From a virus: a stretch of DNA of 20,743 nt. A program made the position numbers and the translations under genes. Under the pieces are notes generated by a model. It did no database searches. It was given only the letters and a program-made list of their open reading frames with translations, and was not told the origin of the DNA. Positions 14,648-20,743 of this stretch are shown here, in pieces (the stretch's first letter is position 1; every line of letters begins with the position of its first letter). The DNA is taken from positions 1 to 20,743 of the IMG/VR virus record IMGVR_UViG_3300044675_008049, one strand, 5' to 3'.

Positions 14648-16945
14648 ATGCTAATATATTCTAATAACTTTGCTGAAAAACTTTTCGGATATGCGATTAG
14701 CAGAGAGTATTTAAAGTATAGCTCTCCATTTTGTGATCTTTTAGATGATCCGAATTTAAAAATAGATTTTGACTTAGCTATAAATTTTAATAAAGGGTTA
14801 AATGGTGATATAGAAGCTGCTAATTTATTTACAGAGGATTTTATTATTAATGGACCCTCTCTAGACGTTTCTACTATAAATTTTTATGTAAAAAAAATGT
14901 ATCAATACCCTATATGGCACTCTCAGATCGAAAGAGTGTATTATGTATTTGGATATGTAAATAGAATAGGTGAAAGTAAGGTAGATTATAATCCTGGTGA
15001 GTCAAGATTTATTAATAAATTACTTGATGCATTAAAAGATTGTTTAAACTCGCCATGTAATTATTTTGCAGCTACTTCTGATTCAGTAGGTAAACTAGCA
15101 GAAGCTACAGCAAATACTAACAACGGTACTATGCCTCCTTTTAAAGAATTATTTGGAGAAATTAGCACTGTTATAGGTGGTATGGGTAAAAATCTTTTTA
15201 ATAAGATACCTGACGCATTTCAAAAGAGTTCGATTGAATTAGCTGCTATAGGACAGGCTGCGTTTGCAGAGTCTGTAAATATGTTTACTAAAGACGATAA
15301 AGATGAATTAATTAAAAAAGCGAAAGGAAAAATATCCTTACGAGGTGGTACAAAAGCAGGTAGTAGTATCTTCACTACCGATTATAAGTCATATTTAGAT
15401 CACACGGCAGCATCTACTAAGATTTTAGAAAAAGTAGCAGGGTCTATGGGTGATTGCTTTAGACAATACGAACAGGCCTATAGATACAATCCTTATAACG
15501 CTGATATGAATTTAAACGTATCTAACAAATCTCAAGTTAATGATCAAAATAACGGTCAGCTTTTTGAAAGAGATATAACAGGCCAGGTTATCACAGAGGG
15601 TGGATCTGATATATCAAACGGCTTAACGTTAGGTATAGGGGGATGCTCAGATAACGTTTCAACAGGTGGTGGATCTTCTTATAGCTCTGATGCAGAAGGA
15701 GTCGCCACAGAGGCTAATACTAATACAGGAGATGTTCTCTATGAATTCACTATAGGTGAACAAGAACCTGGTACAACCTTTGTAAATAGAGTTACTATAT
15801 TCGGAGGATGGTATGATATTGAAGATACAGAAGCTGTAGATGGTAAAACAGTATGGGCAGATTCTTACGGATTTACTTCTGGTGAAGGTAATGCTAATGA
15901 TAAAAACACTCAAGCTGGTGTAGGAAATGTTCCTGGAGTAATATATTGTCCAAGTACCCCTGGTCAAATAGCACAAACCGGTGTAGGTGCTAAAAACGGA
16001 TTTGTTAAACTAATTAACGATGGGTGGGTTAGTAGCGGTAAAGTTGATGCATTTGAAGCTAAAAAATTCAATCATGGTGTAGCTATAATATCACATGATT
16101 ATAGAAAATATATTAAGGGTAAAGGGTTAAAAACTTCTGACTGTGTTGCAGAATTAAGCTATAACGGTAAAGTTCTTAAAAATGTTAATATTATTGATAC
16201 AGGGGGCGCTCTTGGTCGACAAGCGGTACGACTTGATATGACTCCGTTTTTATTAAATCAACTCACAGGTAAACGACCTAATGGACCGTCTACTGCAGCT
16301 AGATCAAAAAGAGGTACAGATGGAATAGGCTCAGATGGTCAGCCTTCTGTAGAGTATTATACACTAGCAGATGGTACTAAGGTAAGACATAGATTTATAG
16401 GATGGCCTAGCGGGATGGGTGCAACTCCACTAGCAGGAATGAAGGTAAGAATTTTACGCAAGGGTAGTTCTGGTGCTGGTGGTGAATCTAGTACTGGTAG
16501 GGGTACAGGTAATATAAGATACGACCTTGCTGGTAAGAAGAGATCACTACCTATTAAAAAGCAATTAGAAGATATATTGCAGGGAGCAGCTGCAGAAGTA
16601 AAGGTAGATTTAATAGTATATAGTGGGGGTCAATTACCAGGAAGGGGAACCGGTTCTACAAGACATAATTACGGGTGGGCAGCAGATATGTATATTTCTT
16701 CAGGGGGAAGAAGACTTTCTAGCAGCAATCAACAGGATATACCGCTATTAACGTCTTTTGTTAAAGCTTGCCGTCGTAGAGGTGCTACAGGTATTGGCAT
16801 GGGACCAGGATATATGGGAGGTATAGGAATGCACGTCGATATATCTTATGGTAGATCAACCTCTGTACCTCCTAATTGCTGGGGTGCTGGAGGAAGCTCA
16901 GCAAATGCACCTGGTTGGCTAAGATCTGCTTTTAGCAGTTACTGA
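14648..16945 (+). CDS. Tail-associated peptidoglycan hydrolase: structural N-terminus, double-psi-barrel-like region, M15-type peptidase
   Basis: A 765-aa protein after the hub gene, in the functional place of the T4 gp5 lysozyme spike. Residues 1 to about 300 are an unrecognised structural part. A Gly/Ser/Thr-rich linker lies around 310-360. Residues about 430-605 include VNIIDTGGALGRQAVRLDMTP (Asp517, Asp530), resembling the double-psi beta-barrel core of RlpA-like transglycosylases. Residues about 618-745 match an M15-type metallopeptidase: TRHNYGWAADMY gives His673 and Asp680 (H-x2-G-x-A-x-D), and GGIGMHVDIS gives His729 and Asp731 (HxD). M15 enzymes cut peptidoglycan peptide crosslinks. 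The protein would locally digest the wall during injection. I see no T4-type lysozyme domain. The peptidase call is firm, the barrel moderate. Confidence 0.8.
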   Translation: MLIYSNNFAEKLFGYAISREYLKYSSPFCDLLDDPNLKIDFDLAINFNKGLNGDIEAANLFTEDFIINGPSLDVSTINFYVKKMYQYPIWHSQIERVYYVFGYVNRIGESKVDYNPGESRFINKLLDALKDCLNSPCNYFAATSDSVGKLAEATANTNNGTMPPFKELFGEISTVIGGMGKNLFNKIPDAFQKSSIELAAIGQAAFAESVNMFTKDDKDELIKKAKGKISLRGGTKAGSSIFTTDYKSYLDHTAASTKILEKVAGSMGDCFRQYEQAYRYNPYNADMNLNVSNKSQVNDQNNGQLFERDITGQVITEGGSDISNGLTLGIGGCSDNVSTGGGSSYSSDAEGVATEANTNTGDVLYEFTIGEQEPGTTFVNRVTIFGGWYDIEDTEAVDGKTVWADSYGFTSGEGNANDKNTQAGVGNVPGVIYCPSTPGQIAQTGVGAKNGFVKLINDGWVSSGKVDAFEAKKFNHGVAIISHDYRKYIKGKGLKTSDCVAELSYNGKVLKNVNIIDTGGALGRQAVRLDMTPFLLNQLTGKRPNGPSTAARSKRGTDGIGSDGQPSVEYYTLADGTKVRHRFIGWPSGMGATPLAGMKVRILRKGSSGAGGESSTGRGTGNIRYDLAGKKRSLPIKKQLEDILQGAAAEVKVDLIVYSGGQLPGRGTGSTRHNYGWAADMYISSGGRRLSSSNQQDIPLLTSFVKACRRRGATGIGMGPGYMGGIGMHVDISYGRSTSVPPNCWGAGGSSANAPGWLRSAFSSY

Positions 16946-16949
16946 TGAT

Positions 16950-17384
16950 CTAAACGTCTATAGCATCGTCATTGACTAATGCTTTCATAATATCCTCGCG
17001 TGATAATAAAATTTTTGTCTTGTTATCTGTAATGTTCATTCTTTCACGAGAGTCAACATCCATTTGCTTTACCGCTACTTGCGTTTTGTTTCGTTCATCA
17101 GAGATATAAACCTTATTTAAGGTCTCTATCGCTGACGAAGTAGCACTAATCAGCTCAGCTAATGCTGCTACATCTTTTGCGTCTGGTGCAGATGCTACGT
17201 AATCCTTTACATCATCAACTATATTAAGTGATTTCGTTACAAGCTTACCGGAATTTTTAATTATAAATTCTTCTAGCTGATCCTTAGTTAGAATTTCTTC
17301 TTCTGGCTGTTTTTTGGCGATCGTAACTGTACCTTTTAATTGAGATAAAATATCATTTACAGCATCATCTAAATCTGTATCCAT
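16950..17384 (-). CDS. Candidate terminase small subunit (T4 gp16-like)
   Basis: A 144-aa, mostly helical, charged protein. The central segment IVDDVKDYVASAPDAKDVAA followed by LAELISATSSAIETLNKVYI resembles the helical-hairpin core of T4 gp16 (164 aa), where a YxxxAPxA-like turn joins two helices. A charged tail (KQMDVDSRERMN, then LLSREDIMKALV) follows. gp16 forms rings that regulate the large terminase and recognise DNA. The gene converges on the tail-lysin gene with a 4-nt gap. It is divergent from the dUTPase gene, sharing a 50-bp promoter region. If correct, the two terminase subunits are split to opposite strands. The assignment is by pattern only; a coiled-coil structural protein is the alternative. 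Confidence 0.5.
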   Translation of the reverse strand: MDTDLDDAVNDILSQLKGTVTIAKKQPEEEILTKDQLEEFIIKNSGKLVTKSLNIVDDVKDYVASAPDAKDVAALAELISATSSAIETLNKVYISDERNKTQVAVKQMDVDSRERMNITDNKTKILLSREDIMKALVNDDAIDV

Positions 17385-17400
17385 TACTATATATTTAATC

Positions 17401-17428
17401 TTGATTTATGTATTGCAATAGTTATAAT
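17401..17428 (+). promoter_or_regulatory. Sigma70-like promoter for dUTPase and clamp loader
   Basis: TTGATT (17401-17406), a 16-nt spacer, then TATAAT (17423-17428). The -10 box ends 6 nt before the ATG at 17435, so this transcript too would be nearly leaderless. It differs from the late octamers, as expected for early or middle replication genes. Confidence 0.55.
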
Positions 17429-17434
17429 ATTAAT

Positions 17435-17869
17435 ATGAGTACAGATGTAACACTAAAATTTAAGAAAACTAACTTAGACGCTAAGCTACCTACCAAGAAC
17501 AATGAATCTGATACAGGTTTTGATGTTTATTGTGTAGAAGATAAGGTAATTCAAGCAAGAAATAGCGCTGTAGTTGATGTTGGTCTAGAATTTGCATATA
17601 TTACGCCAGGATACTGGGTTAAGGTTGAAGGACGTAGTGGTCTTGGGTTCAAACACGGTATTTCTCCTCATCCTGGCATTATTGATAGCGGGTATAGAGG
17701 AAATGCTGGTATTAAGCTATATAATAACACAGATATTACCTACGAGGTTAAAAAAGGTGATAGAATTGCACAGTTTGTAGTATATAAAAACTATAGTGTT
17801 GTAGTAGAAGAAGGAGATACAGTAGAATCTGATAGAGGTGCTAGTGGTTTCGGTTCATCTGGTAAATAA
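17435..17869 (+). CDS. dut: dUTPase (deoxyuridine triphosphate nucleotidohydrolase)
   Basis: A 144-aa trimeric-type dUTPase, converting dUTP to dUMP and pyrophosphate. This keeps uracil out of phage DNA and feeds dTMP synthesis. All five motifs are visible: SDTGFDVY (25-32), GRSGLGFKHGI (66-76), GIIDSGYRGNAGIKLYN (81-97, catalytic Asp84), KGDRIAQFVV (107-116) and RGASGFGSSGK (134-144). The ATG at 17435 is chosen over an in-frame ATG at 17408: the latter would overlap the promoter and add nine residues outside the fold. The next gene begins 1 nt after the stop, so the two form an operon. Confidence 0.95.
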   Translation: MSTDVTLKFKKTNLDAKLPTKNNESDTGFDVYCVEDKVIQARNSAVVDVGLEFAYITPGYWVKVEGRSGLGFKHGISPHPGIIDSGYRGNAGIKLYNNTDITYEVKKGDRIAQFVVYKNYSVVVEEGDTVESDRGASGFGSSGK

Positions 17870-17870
17870 T

Positions 17871-18791
17871 ATGTTAGATTTCAATAAAATTTGGGTTGAA
17901 AAGTATAGACCGCAAGCTCTTGACGACATTATACTGTCAGAAAGGAACAAAGAGATTGTAAGAGGGTTTATAGATGAGATTCCTAACTTACTTTTCGTTG
18001 GTACCCCTGGTACAGGTAAGACTACTTTAGCGAGAATTATTGTAAATGATGTTTTAAAGTGTAACTTCTTATATATTAACGCATCTGACGAGTCTGGTAT
18101 TGATACCATCAGACATAAAGTTACTAACTTCTCGCAAACTAAGTCGTTTGATGGTAAAGTAAAGGTGGTTATTCTAGATGAGTGCGATGGTCTCACCAGT
18201 CAAGCACAGGCAGCTCTTCGCAATACTATGGAGTCCTTTGCTAAGTATACACGATTCATTCTTACAGCTAACTATAAGCATAAGATCATTCCTGCTCTAC
18301 AGTCGAGATGTCAGTTTCTTGATATCAAGCCCACTCTAGAAGACGGGGTAAAGAGAATTTACAGTATTATTAAACAAGAAGGTATTGAAATAGATGATGC
18401 ACAGAAGAAGAAGTTTGTAGAACTCGTAAAAGCTAATTTTCCCGATCTTCGCAAGGCTATTAACGAGATTCAGAAGAATTGCATCAATGGCTCGCTAGCT
18501 ATTACTTCAGTTAGCGTGGATAATACACTATTGAGAGCTATTCATACAGCAATTGAACAGAAAGATATTTTATCATTACGAAAACATCTTATTGAGAACG
18601 AAAATACCTTTTATGGTGATTATGACACGTTAATGCGCGATTATCTCAATTATCTTTACGAGCAACCTATGCAAGATCTTAAAAAGAAAGAGATGATCGC
18701 AATAATTGCTGATCATCTCTATAAAAGCGCGTTTGTTTTAGATAAAGAAATTAACTGCTTTGCTTGTATAATTAATCTTGAAAGAGTTTAG
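17871..18791 (+). CDS. 44: Sliding-clamp loader ATPase subunit, T4 gp44-like
   Basis: A 306-aa AAA+ ATPase (T4 gp44 is 319 aa) that, with a gp62-type partner, loads the sliding clamp at primer ends for phage DNA replication. Motifs: an N-terminal WVEKYRP (8-14) typical of clamp loaders, Walker A GTPGTGKTT (44-52), Walker B LDECD (102-106), sensor-type LTANY (131-135), and the SRC box (145-147) carrying the arginine finger. The ATG at 17871 is chosen because WVEKYRP normally lies within the first 15 residues. An in-frame ATG at 17838 lies inside dut. The gene converges on the leftward operon with a 4-nt overlap of stops. Its 3' part carries that operon's apparent terminator on the other strand. 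Confidence 0.95.
   Translation: MLDFNKIWVEKYRPQALDDIILSERNKEIVRGFIDEIPNLLFVGTPGTGKTTLARIIVNDVLKCNFLYINASDESGIDTIRHKVTNFSQTKSFDGKVKVVILDECDGLTSQAQAALRNTMESFAKYTRFILTANYKHKIIPALQSRCQFLDIKPTLEDGVKRIYSIIKQEGIEIDDAQKKKFVELVKANFPDLRKAINEIQKNCINGSLAITSVSVDNTLLRAIHTAIEQKDILSLRKHLIENENTFYGDYDTLMRDYLNYLYEQPMQDLKKKEMIAIIADHLYKSAFVLDKEINCFACIINLERV
18681..18720 (-). terminator. Intrinsic terminator of the leftward head-protein operon, embedded in the clamp-loader gene
   Basis: Read leftward, AGAGATGATC (18720-18711) pairs perfectly with GATCATCTCT (18698-18689). Inside it GCAA pairs with TTGC around a TTA loop with one bulged base. The stem is followed at once by TTCTTTTT (18688-18681). It begins 68 nt past the stop of the gene ending at 18788. 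The rightward strand lacks a T-run, so the signal acts leftward, inside the coding end of the opposite gene. Confidence 0.75.
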
Positions 18792-19225
18792 ATTAACTTA
18801 CCACCAAGAGTTCCTTTTGACGTGGTAAATTGACCTTTTTTGGTAACTCTCTTAAGATTTTTAGCAATAGCTGCTTGAATATCAGAAACAAGAGCTGCTT
18901 CATCGGTCACCTCCATACCAAGCTTAGCTAAATCTCTAGTAATACTTTTAGCTGAGCTTCTAAGGTATGATCTATACCCAGCTTCTTCACCTACACCACC
19001 TGCTTTACCAAGTCTTTTTTCTCCTTCTTTAGCTATAGAGGCTCCGGTTTCAGGAGCTACTTTACCTATCATCTTACCTAACCCTTTAGCAGCTTTACCT
19101 TTAAGTGTCTCTTTAGCTCCTGCTACTTTTTGCGCACCTTTTGATCTAATTCTCTGAAGGAGACCTTCTTGAACTAATTCGTAAGCCTCTGTTAATAAAT
19201 CTAAATCTTGTTTAGTATTCTTCAT
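18788..19225 (-). CDS. Basic putative internal head protein with capsid-targeting-like N-terminus
   Basis: A 145-aa protein with no recognised fold, very rich in Lys, Gly and Ala over residues 21-80 (KGAQKVAGAKETLKGKAAKG), hence strongly basic. The N-terminus has an LTE-A (11-14) and a VQE-G (18-21) site. T4 prohead protease gp21 cuts after (I/L)xE, removing short leaders from internal proteins that are packaged with DNA. Size, charge and leader resemble T4 internal proteins IPI-IPIII. It is last in a leftward run of three to four genes, has its own exact late promoter, and ends before the embedded terminator. The function is inferred; an unrelated DNA-binding protein is possible. Confidence 0.7.
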   Translation of the reverse strand: MKNTKQDLDLLTEAYELVQEGLLQRIRSKGAQKVAGAKETLKGKAAKGLGKMIGKVAPETGASIAKEGEKRLGKAGGVGEEAGYRSYLRSSAKSITRDLAKLGMEVTDEAALVSDIQAAIAKNLKRVTKKGQFTTSKGTLGGKLI

Positions 19226-19230
19226 AATAT

Positions 19231-19238
19231 TATTTATA
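19231..19238 (-). promoter_or_regulatory. Late promoter (exact TATAAATA) for the basic internal-protein gene
   Basis: Minus strand reads TATAAATA-ATATT-ATG: exact octamer with 5-nt spacing to the start at 19225. It fills the 14-bp gap after the upstream gene. No Shine-Dalgarno. Confidence 0.8.
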
Positions 19239-19239
19239 G

Positions 19240-20088
19240 TTATTTGTAATTAAGAGCTTCTATTTTTTTAAGTTTTGCTAGCATCTCTGGGTTATCGGCA
19301 TATTTAACAAACAGTTTTTTGAGTGTTTCTCTACCAGCTTGGTCAGATGCAGCAGCTCGGGCATTTGTAGCAGCGATATCACCTATAGTCGCGCCAGCAC
19401 CTGTAATAGTATCTACTGGATTTTTTAAACTTGTTACCACTCTATCCGAAGCTGAGTCACCTGCAAGAGTTTCATACCCCGCCTTTGAGGCATTAATGTA
19501 CTCACCAGCTCTATCACCTAAAGTCTTATTTATAAATGGCGGAGGTGAATAAATTCCTAGAAAATGCATTATAGCGAAAATACCACCTGTTATAATTATT
19601 GTACCTAAAAAAGAATTACCAAAACTACCTATTTTACTAAGTGTTTTACCTAAAAGGCTACCTTCTACTTTTACACCTTTAGCCTCGAGTTTGTCTTTAA
19701 AATCTCGCATAGCGTAGTCTCTAATTTGCTTTACACCTGCTTGATATGCTTCGGGATCCTTTTCTTTTAATTGTGCTAGCTCATCGAATCGCTTTTGTAT
19801 TTCCGGTGGAGCGTATTTATACATTGCCTGTGCATCTTTTTCCGATACAGTATCAGCCTTTTTACCAAGAAATTCTAAAACCTTGGAAATTAAGTTTACT
19901 CCTACCATGGATAGACCGATAGTACCTATATAAGGAAGAGCCTTATTAAGCCATTCACCCCAATTAAGACCAGAAGTAATAGAGTCGAAAAAGCCTTCTT
20001 CTAATAAATGAGATTCAGCGTTAATTCTATTAAAAATTAACTGAGCTTCATATATTGCTTCTAACTGCTTTTTATCAGTGTAGTTCAT
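19240..20088 (-). CDS. Putative internal head/ejection protein with two membrane segments
   Basis: A 282-aa protein of unknown family. The N-terminus carries IYE-A (12-15) and LEE-G (29-32), both fitting the T4 prohead-protease pattern. Residues 51-74 (starting LPYIGTIGLSMVG) and 160-180 (FLGTIIITGGIFAIMHFLG) are hydrophobic enough to span a membrane. A charged helical region (about 78-145) with an APPEIQKRFDELAQLKEKDP stretch lies between them. The C-terminal third is Ala/Gly-rich, ending in a helical KKLFVKYADNPEMLAKLKKI. It lies 2 nt after the preceding gene and has no Shine-Dalgarno. A protein made in a prohead but bearing membrane segments suggests ejection with the DNA and insertion in the host envelope. 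This is inference. Confidence 0.65.
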   Translation of the reverse strand: MNYTDKKQLEAIYEAQLIFNRINAESHLLEEGFFDSITSGLNWGEWLNKALPYIGTIGLSMVGVNLISKVLEFLGKKADTVSEKDAQAMYKYAPPEIQKRFDELAQLKEKDPEAYQAGVKQIRDYAMRDFKDKLEAKGVKVEGSLLGKTLSKIGSFGNSFLGTIIITGGIFAIMHFLGIYSPPPFINKTLGDRAGEYINASKAGYETLAGDSASDRVVTSLKNPVDTITGAGATIGDIAATNARAAASDQAGRETLKKLFVKYADNPEMLAKLKKIEALNYK

Positions 20089-20090
20089 AA

Positions 20091-20501
20091 TTAAGCTTGG
20101 TGTTCTTGAGGTTGTGAGAATCTGTTACCAGCTGCTTTTTGCGTCGTTGCGTATGTACGTGCAGCTCTTGCACCTTGAATACCTTTCTTAGCTACGGTTC
20201 TGCCTAAACCTCCCAGTTTTCTAAGCTTAAGTACCTTTATTACATCAGCAAACGGTAATAGTGAAACAGCTGATATACCTGCATTGATAATATGACGTTT
20301 GCGTTCATCAGGCTCTTTAGCTAATGCAGCTCTCAACCCAGATATTACAGTATTTGACGCGTCCGCAACTTCACCTACACCTAATCCAGGAATAATCCCC
20401 ACTACATCTAAAGCTCCTTGTAACTTATCGATAGCATTCGATTCAGTTACAATAATAGACTCGTATCTTTCTGCTATTAGATGTAAATCTGTCTTTTTCA
20501 T
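20091..20501 (-). CDS. Putative internal head/ejection protein with pre-toxin-like hydrophobic motif
   Basis: A 136-aa protein. The N-terminus MKKTDLHLIAERYESIIVTE resembles those of the next two genes and has IAE (9-11) and VTE-S (18-21) sites. The segment LDVVGIIPGLGVGEVADASN (31-50), followed by INAGISAVSLLPFADVIKVL (71-90), matches the repeated 'D-hydrophobic-G-x-I-P-G-x-G-E-x-x-D ... A-x-S-x-x-x-x-x-P' pattern found in pre-toxin regions of polymorphic toxins and in some virion proteins, where it is thought to contact membranes. The basic C-terminus (KLRKLGGLGRTVAKKG) fits DNA or membrane binding. Its start lies in an ATGA overlap with the upstream gene, indicating coupling. Confidence 0.65.
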   Translation of the reverse strand: MKKTDLHLIAERYESIIVTESNAIDKLQGALDVVGIIPGLGVGEVADASNTVISGLRAALAKEPDERKRHIINAGISAVSLLPFADVIKVLKLRKLGGLGRTVAKKGIQGARAARTYATTQKAAGNRFSQPQEHQA

Positions 20502-20743
20502 TTAAGATCTTTAATATACTCGTGAGTATAAGAAGCTAATGCTGGTGAAGGTGTAGCTTGAACAGAAGGAATTGTTTTGTTGGCTGTTGGAAGCGATATT
20601 TCTGTATCAGATAACTCACCATTACCTCTATCTGTCTTATTTGTAATAGAATCTGACTTTTCAACCTCTTTTGGCTTAATATTAACGTTATTTTTACGTA
20701 TTACAGCATCTGGAATAGGAGGTAAGTTAGGATAAAAACGCTC
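20498..20743 (-). CDS. C-terminal part of an unidentified Pro/Ser/Thr-rich protein (partial)
   Basis: A leftward open frame with no stop enters from the right edge and runs 81 codons to a TGA at 20500-20498. The stop overlaps the ATG of the next gene as ATGA, strong evidence for a real, coupled gene. The visible part begins ERFYPNLPPIPDAV and is hydrophilic and disordered-looking, with Lys/Asn/Ser/Thr-rich stretches, a PSVQATPSPALAS segment, and a final HEYIKDLK. No domain is recognisable. By operon position it probably belongs with the putative internal head proteins. Confidence 0.75.
   Translation of the reverse strand, partial: ERFYPNLPPIPDAVIRKNNVNIKPKEVEKSDSITNKTDRGNGELSDTEISLPTANKTIPSVQATPSPALASYTHEYIKDLK

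Noticed and set aside
16926-16940. Short CTGCT-TTT-AGCAG hairpin at the end of the tail lysin gene
   Set aside because: Only 5 bp and no U-tract on either strand, so not a convincing terminator.
17408-17434. In-frame upstream ATG giving dUTPase nine extra residues
   Set aside because: It would lie inside the -35/-10 region, and dUTPases begin near the KFKK strand, so 17435 fits better.
17838-17870. In-frame upstream ATG for the clamp loader inside dut
   Set aside because: Clamp loaders start just before the WVEKYRP block. The added residues overlap dut and resemble nothing.
19527-19534. Second exact TATAAATA (minus strand) inside the same gene
   Set aside because: No gene start downstream at suitable spacing.
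19814-19821. Exact TATAAATA (minus strand) inside the 19240-20088 gene
   Set aside because: No start codon follows at the 5-nt spacing, and it encodes ordinary Tyr-Lys-Tyr codons. Chance copies are expected in AT-rich DNA.
1-20743. tRNA genes, CRISPR arrays, insertion sequences, integrase or attachment sites
   Set aside because: None was recognised. Gaps between genes are at most about 72 bases and are explained by promoters or terminators.

Overview
This window is a densely packed piece of a T4-type (contractile-tailed, Caudoviricetes) phage genome, low in GC, with no intergenic gap longer than about 72 bases. The large terminase, tail sheath, tail tube, tube cap, gp53-like wedge protein, hub and clamp loader are all recognisable, but the proteins are diverged from T4. 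The AT-rich sequence, long sheath and general style fit the marine or 'far' T4-like phages better than enteric T4. The host cannot be told from the sequence. There are no tRNAs, CRISPR arrays or insertion sequences.

Layout. (1) 1-2133, leftward late genes: a gp14-like neck protein and a small unknown gene, separated by a strong terminator from an acidic repeat-bearing protein, probably a virion or prohead component. (2) 2150-16945, one long rightward morphogenesis block: large terminase, an extra tube-fold protein, sheath, tube, a second tube-fold protein, two gp26-type assembly proteins, tape measure, gp48-like tube cap, gp53-like wedge, hub, and a large tail protein ending in a double-psi-barrel-like region and an M15-type peptidase (a tail lysin). 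(3) 16950-17384, leftward: a candidate small terminase subunit. (4) 17435-18791, rightward: dUTPase and the gp44-type clamp loader, a small replication/nucleotide island with its own sigma70-like promoter. (5) 18788-20743, leftward: a run of genes whose products look like internal head or ejection proteins. Three have N-termini resembling capsid-targeting peptides. One is highly basic, one has two membrane segments, and one has a hydrophobic motif seen in pre-toxin/membrane-insertion regions.

Regulation is the most striking feature. The T4 late-promoter octamer TATAAATA, or a close variant, lies exactly 5 nt upstream of the start codon of at least seven genes on both strands, with a shared ATNNT-like spacer and no Shine-Dalgarno sequence. 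In T4 this octamer spans about -13 to -6, so these transcripts should begin at or next to the start codon and be leaderless. By contrast, two genes that overlap the gene before them do carry Shine-Dalgarno sequences. The leftward head-protein operon appears to end at a hairpin-plus-U terminator buried inside the oppositely oriented clamp-loader gene.
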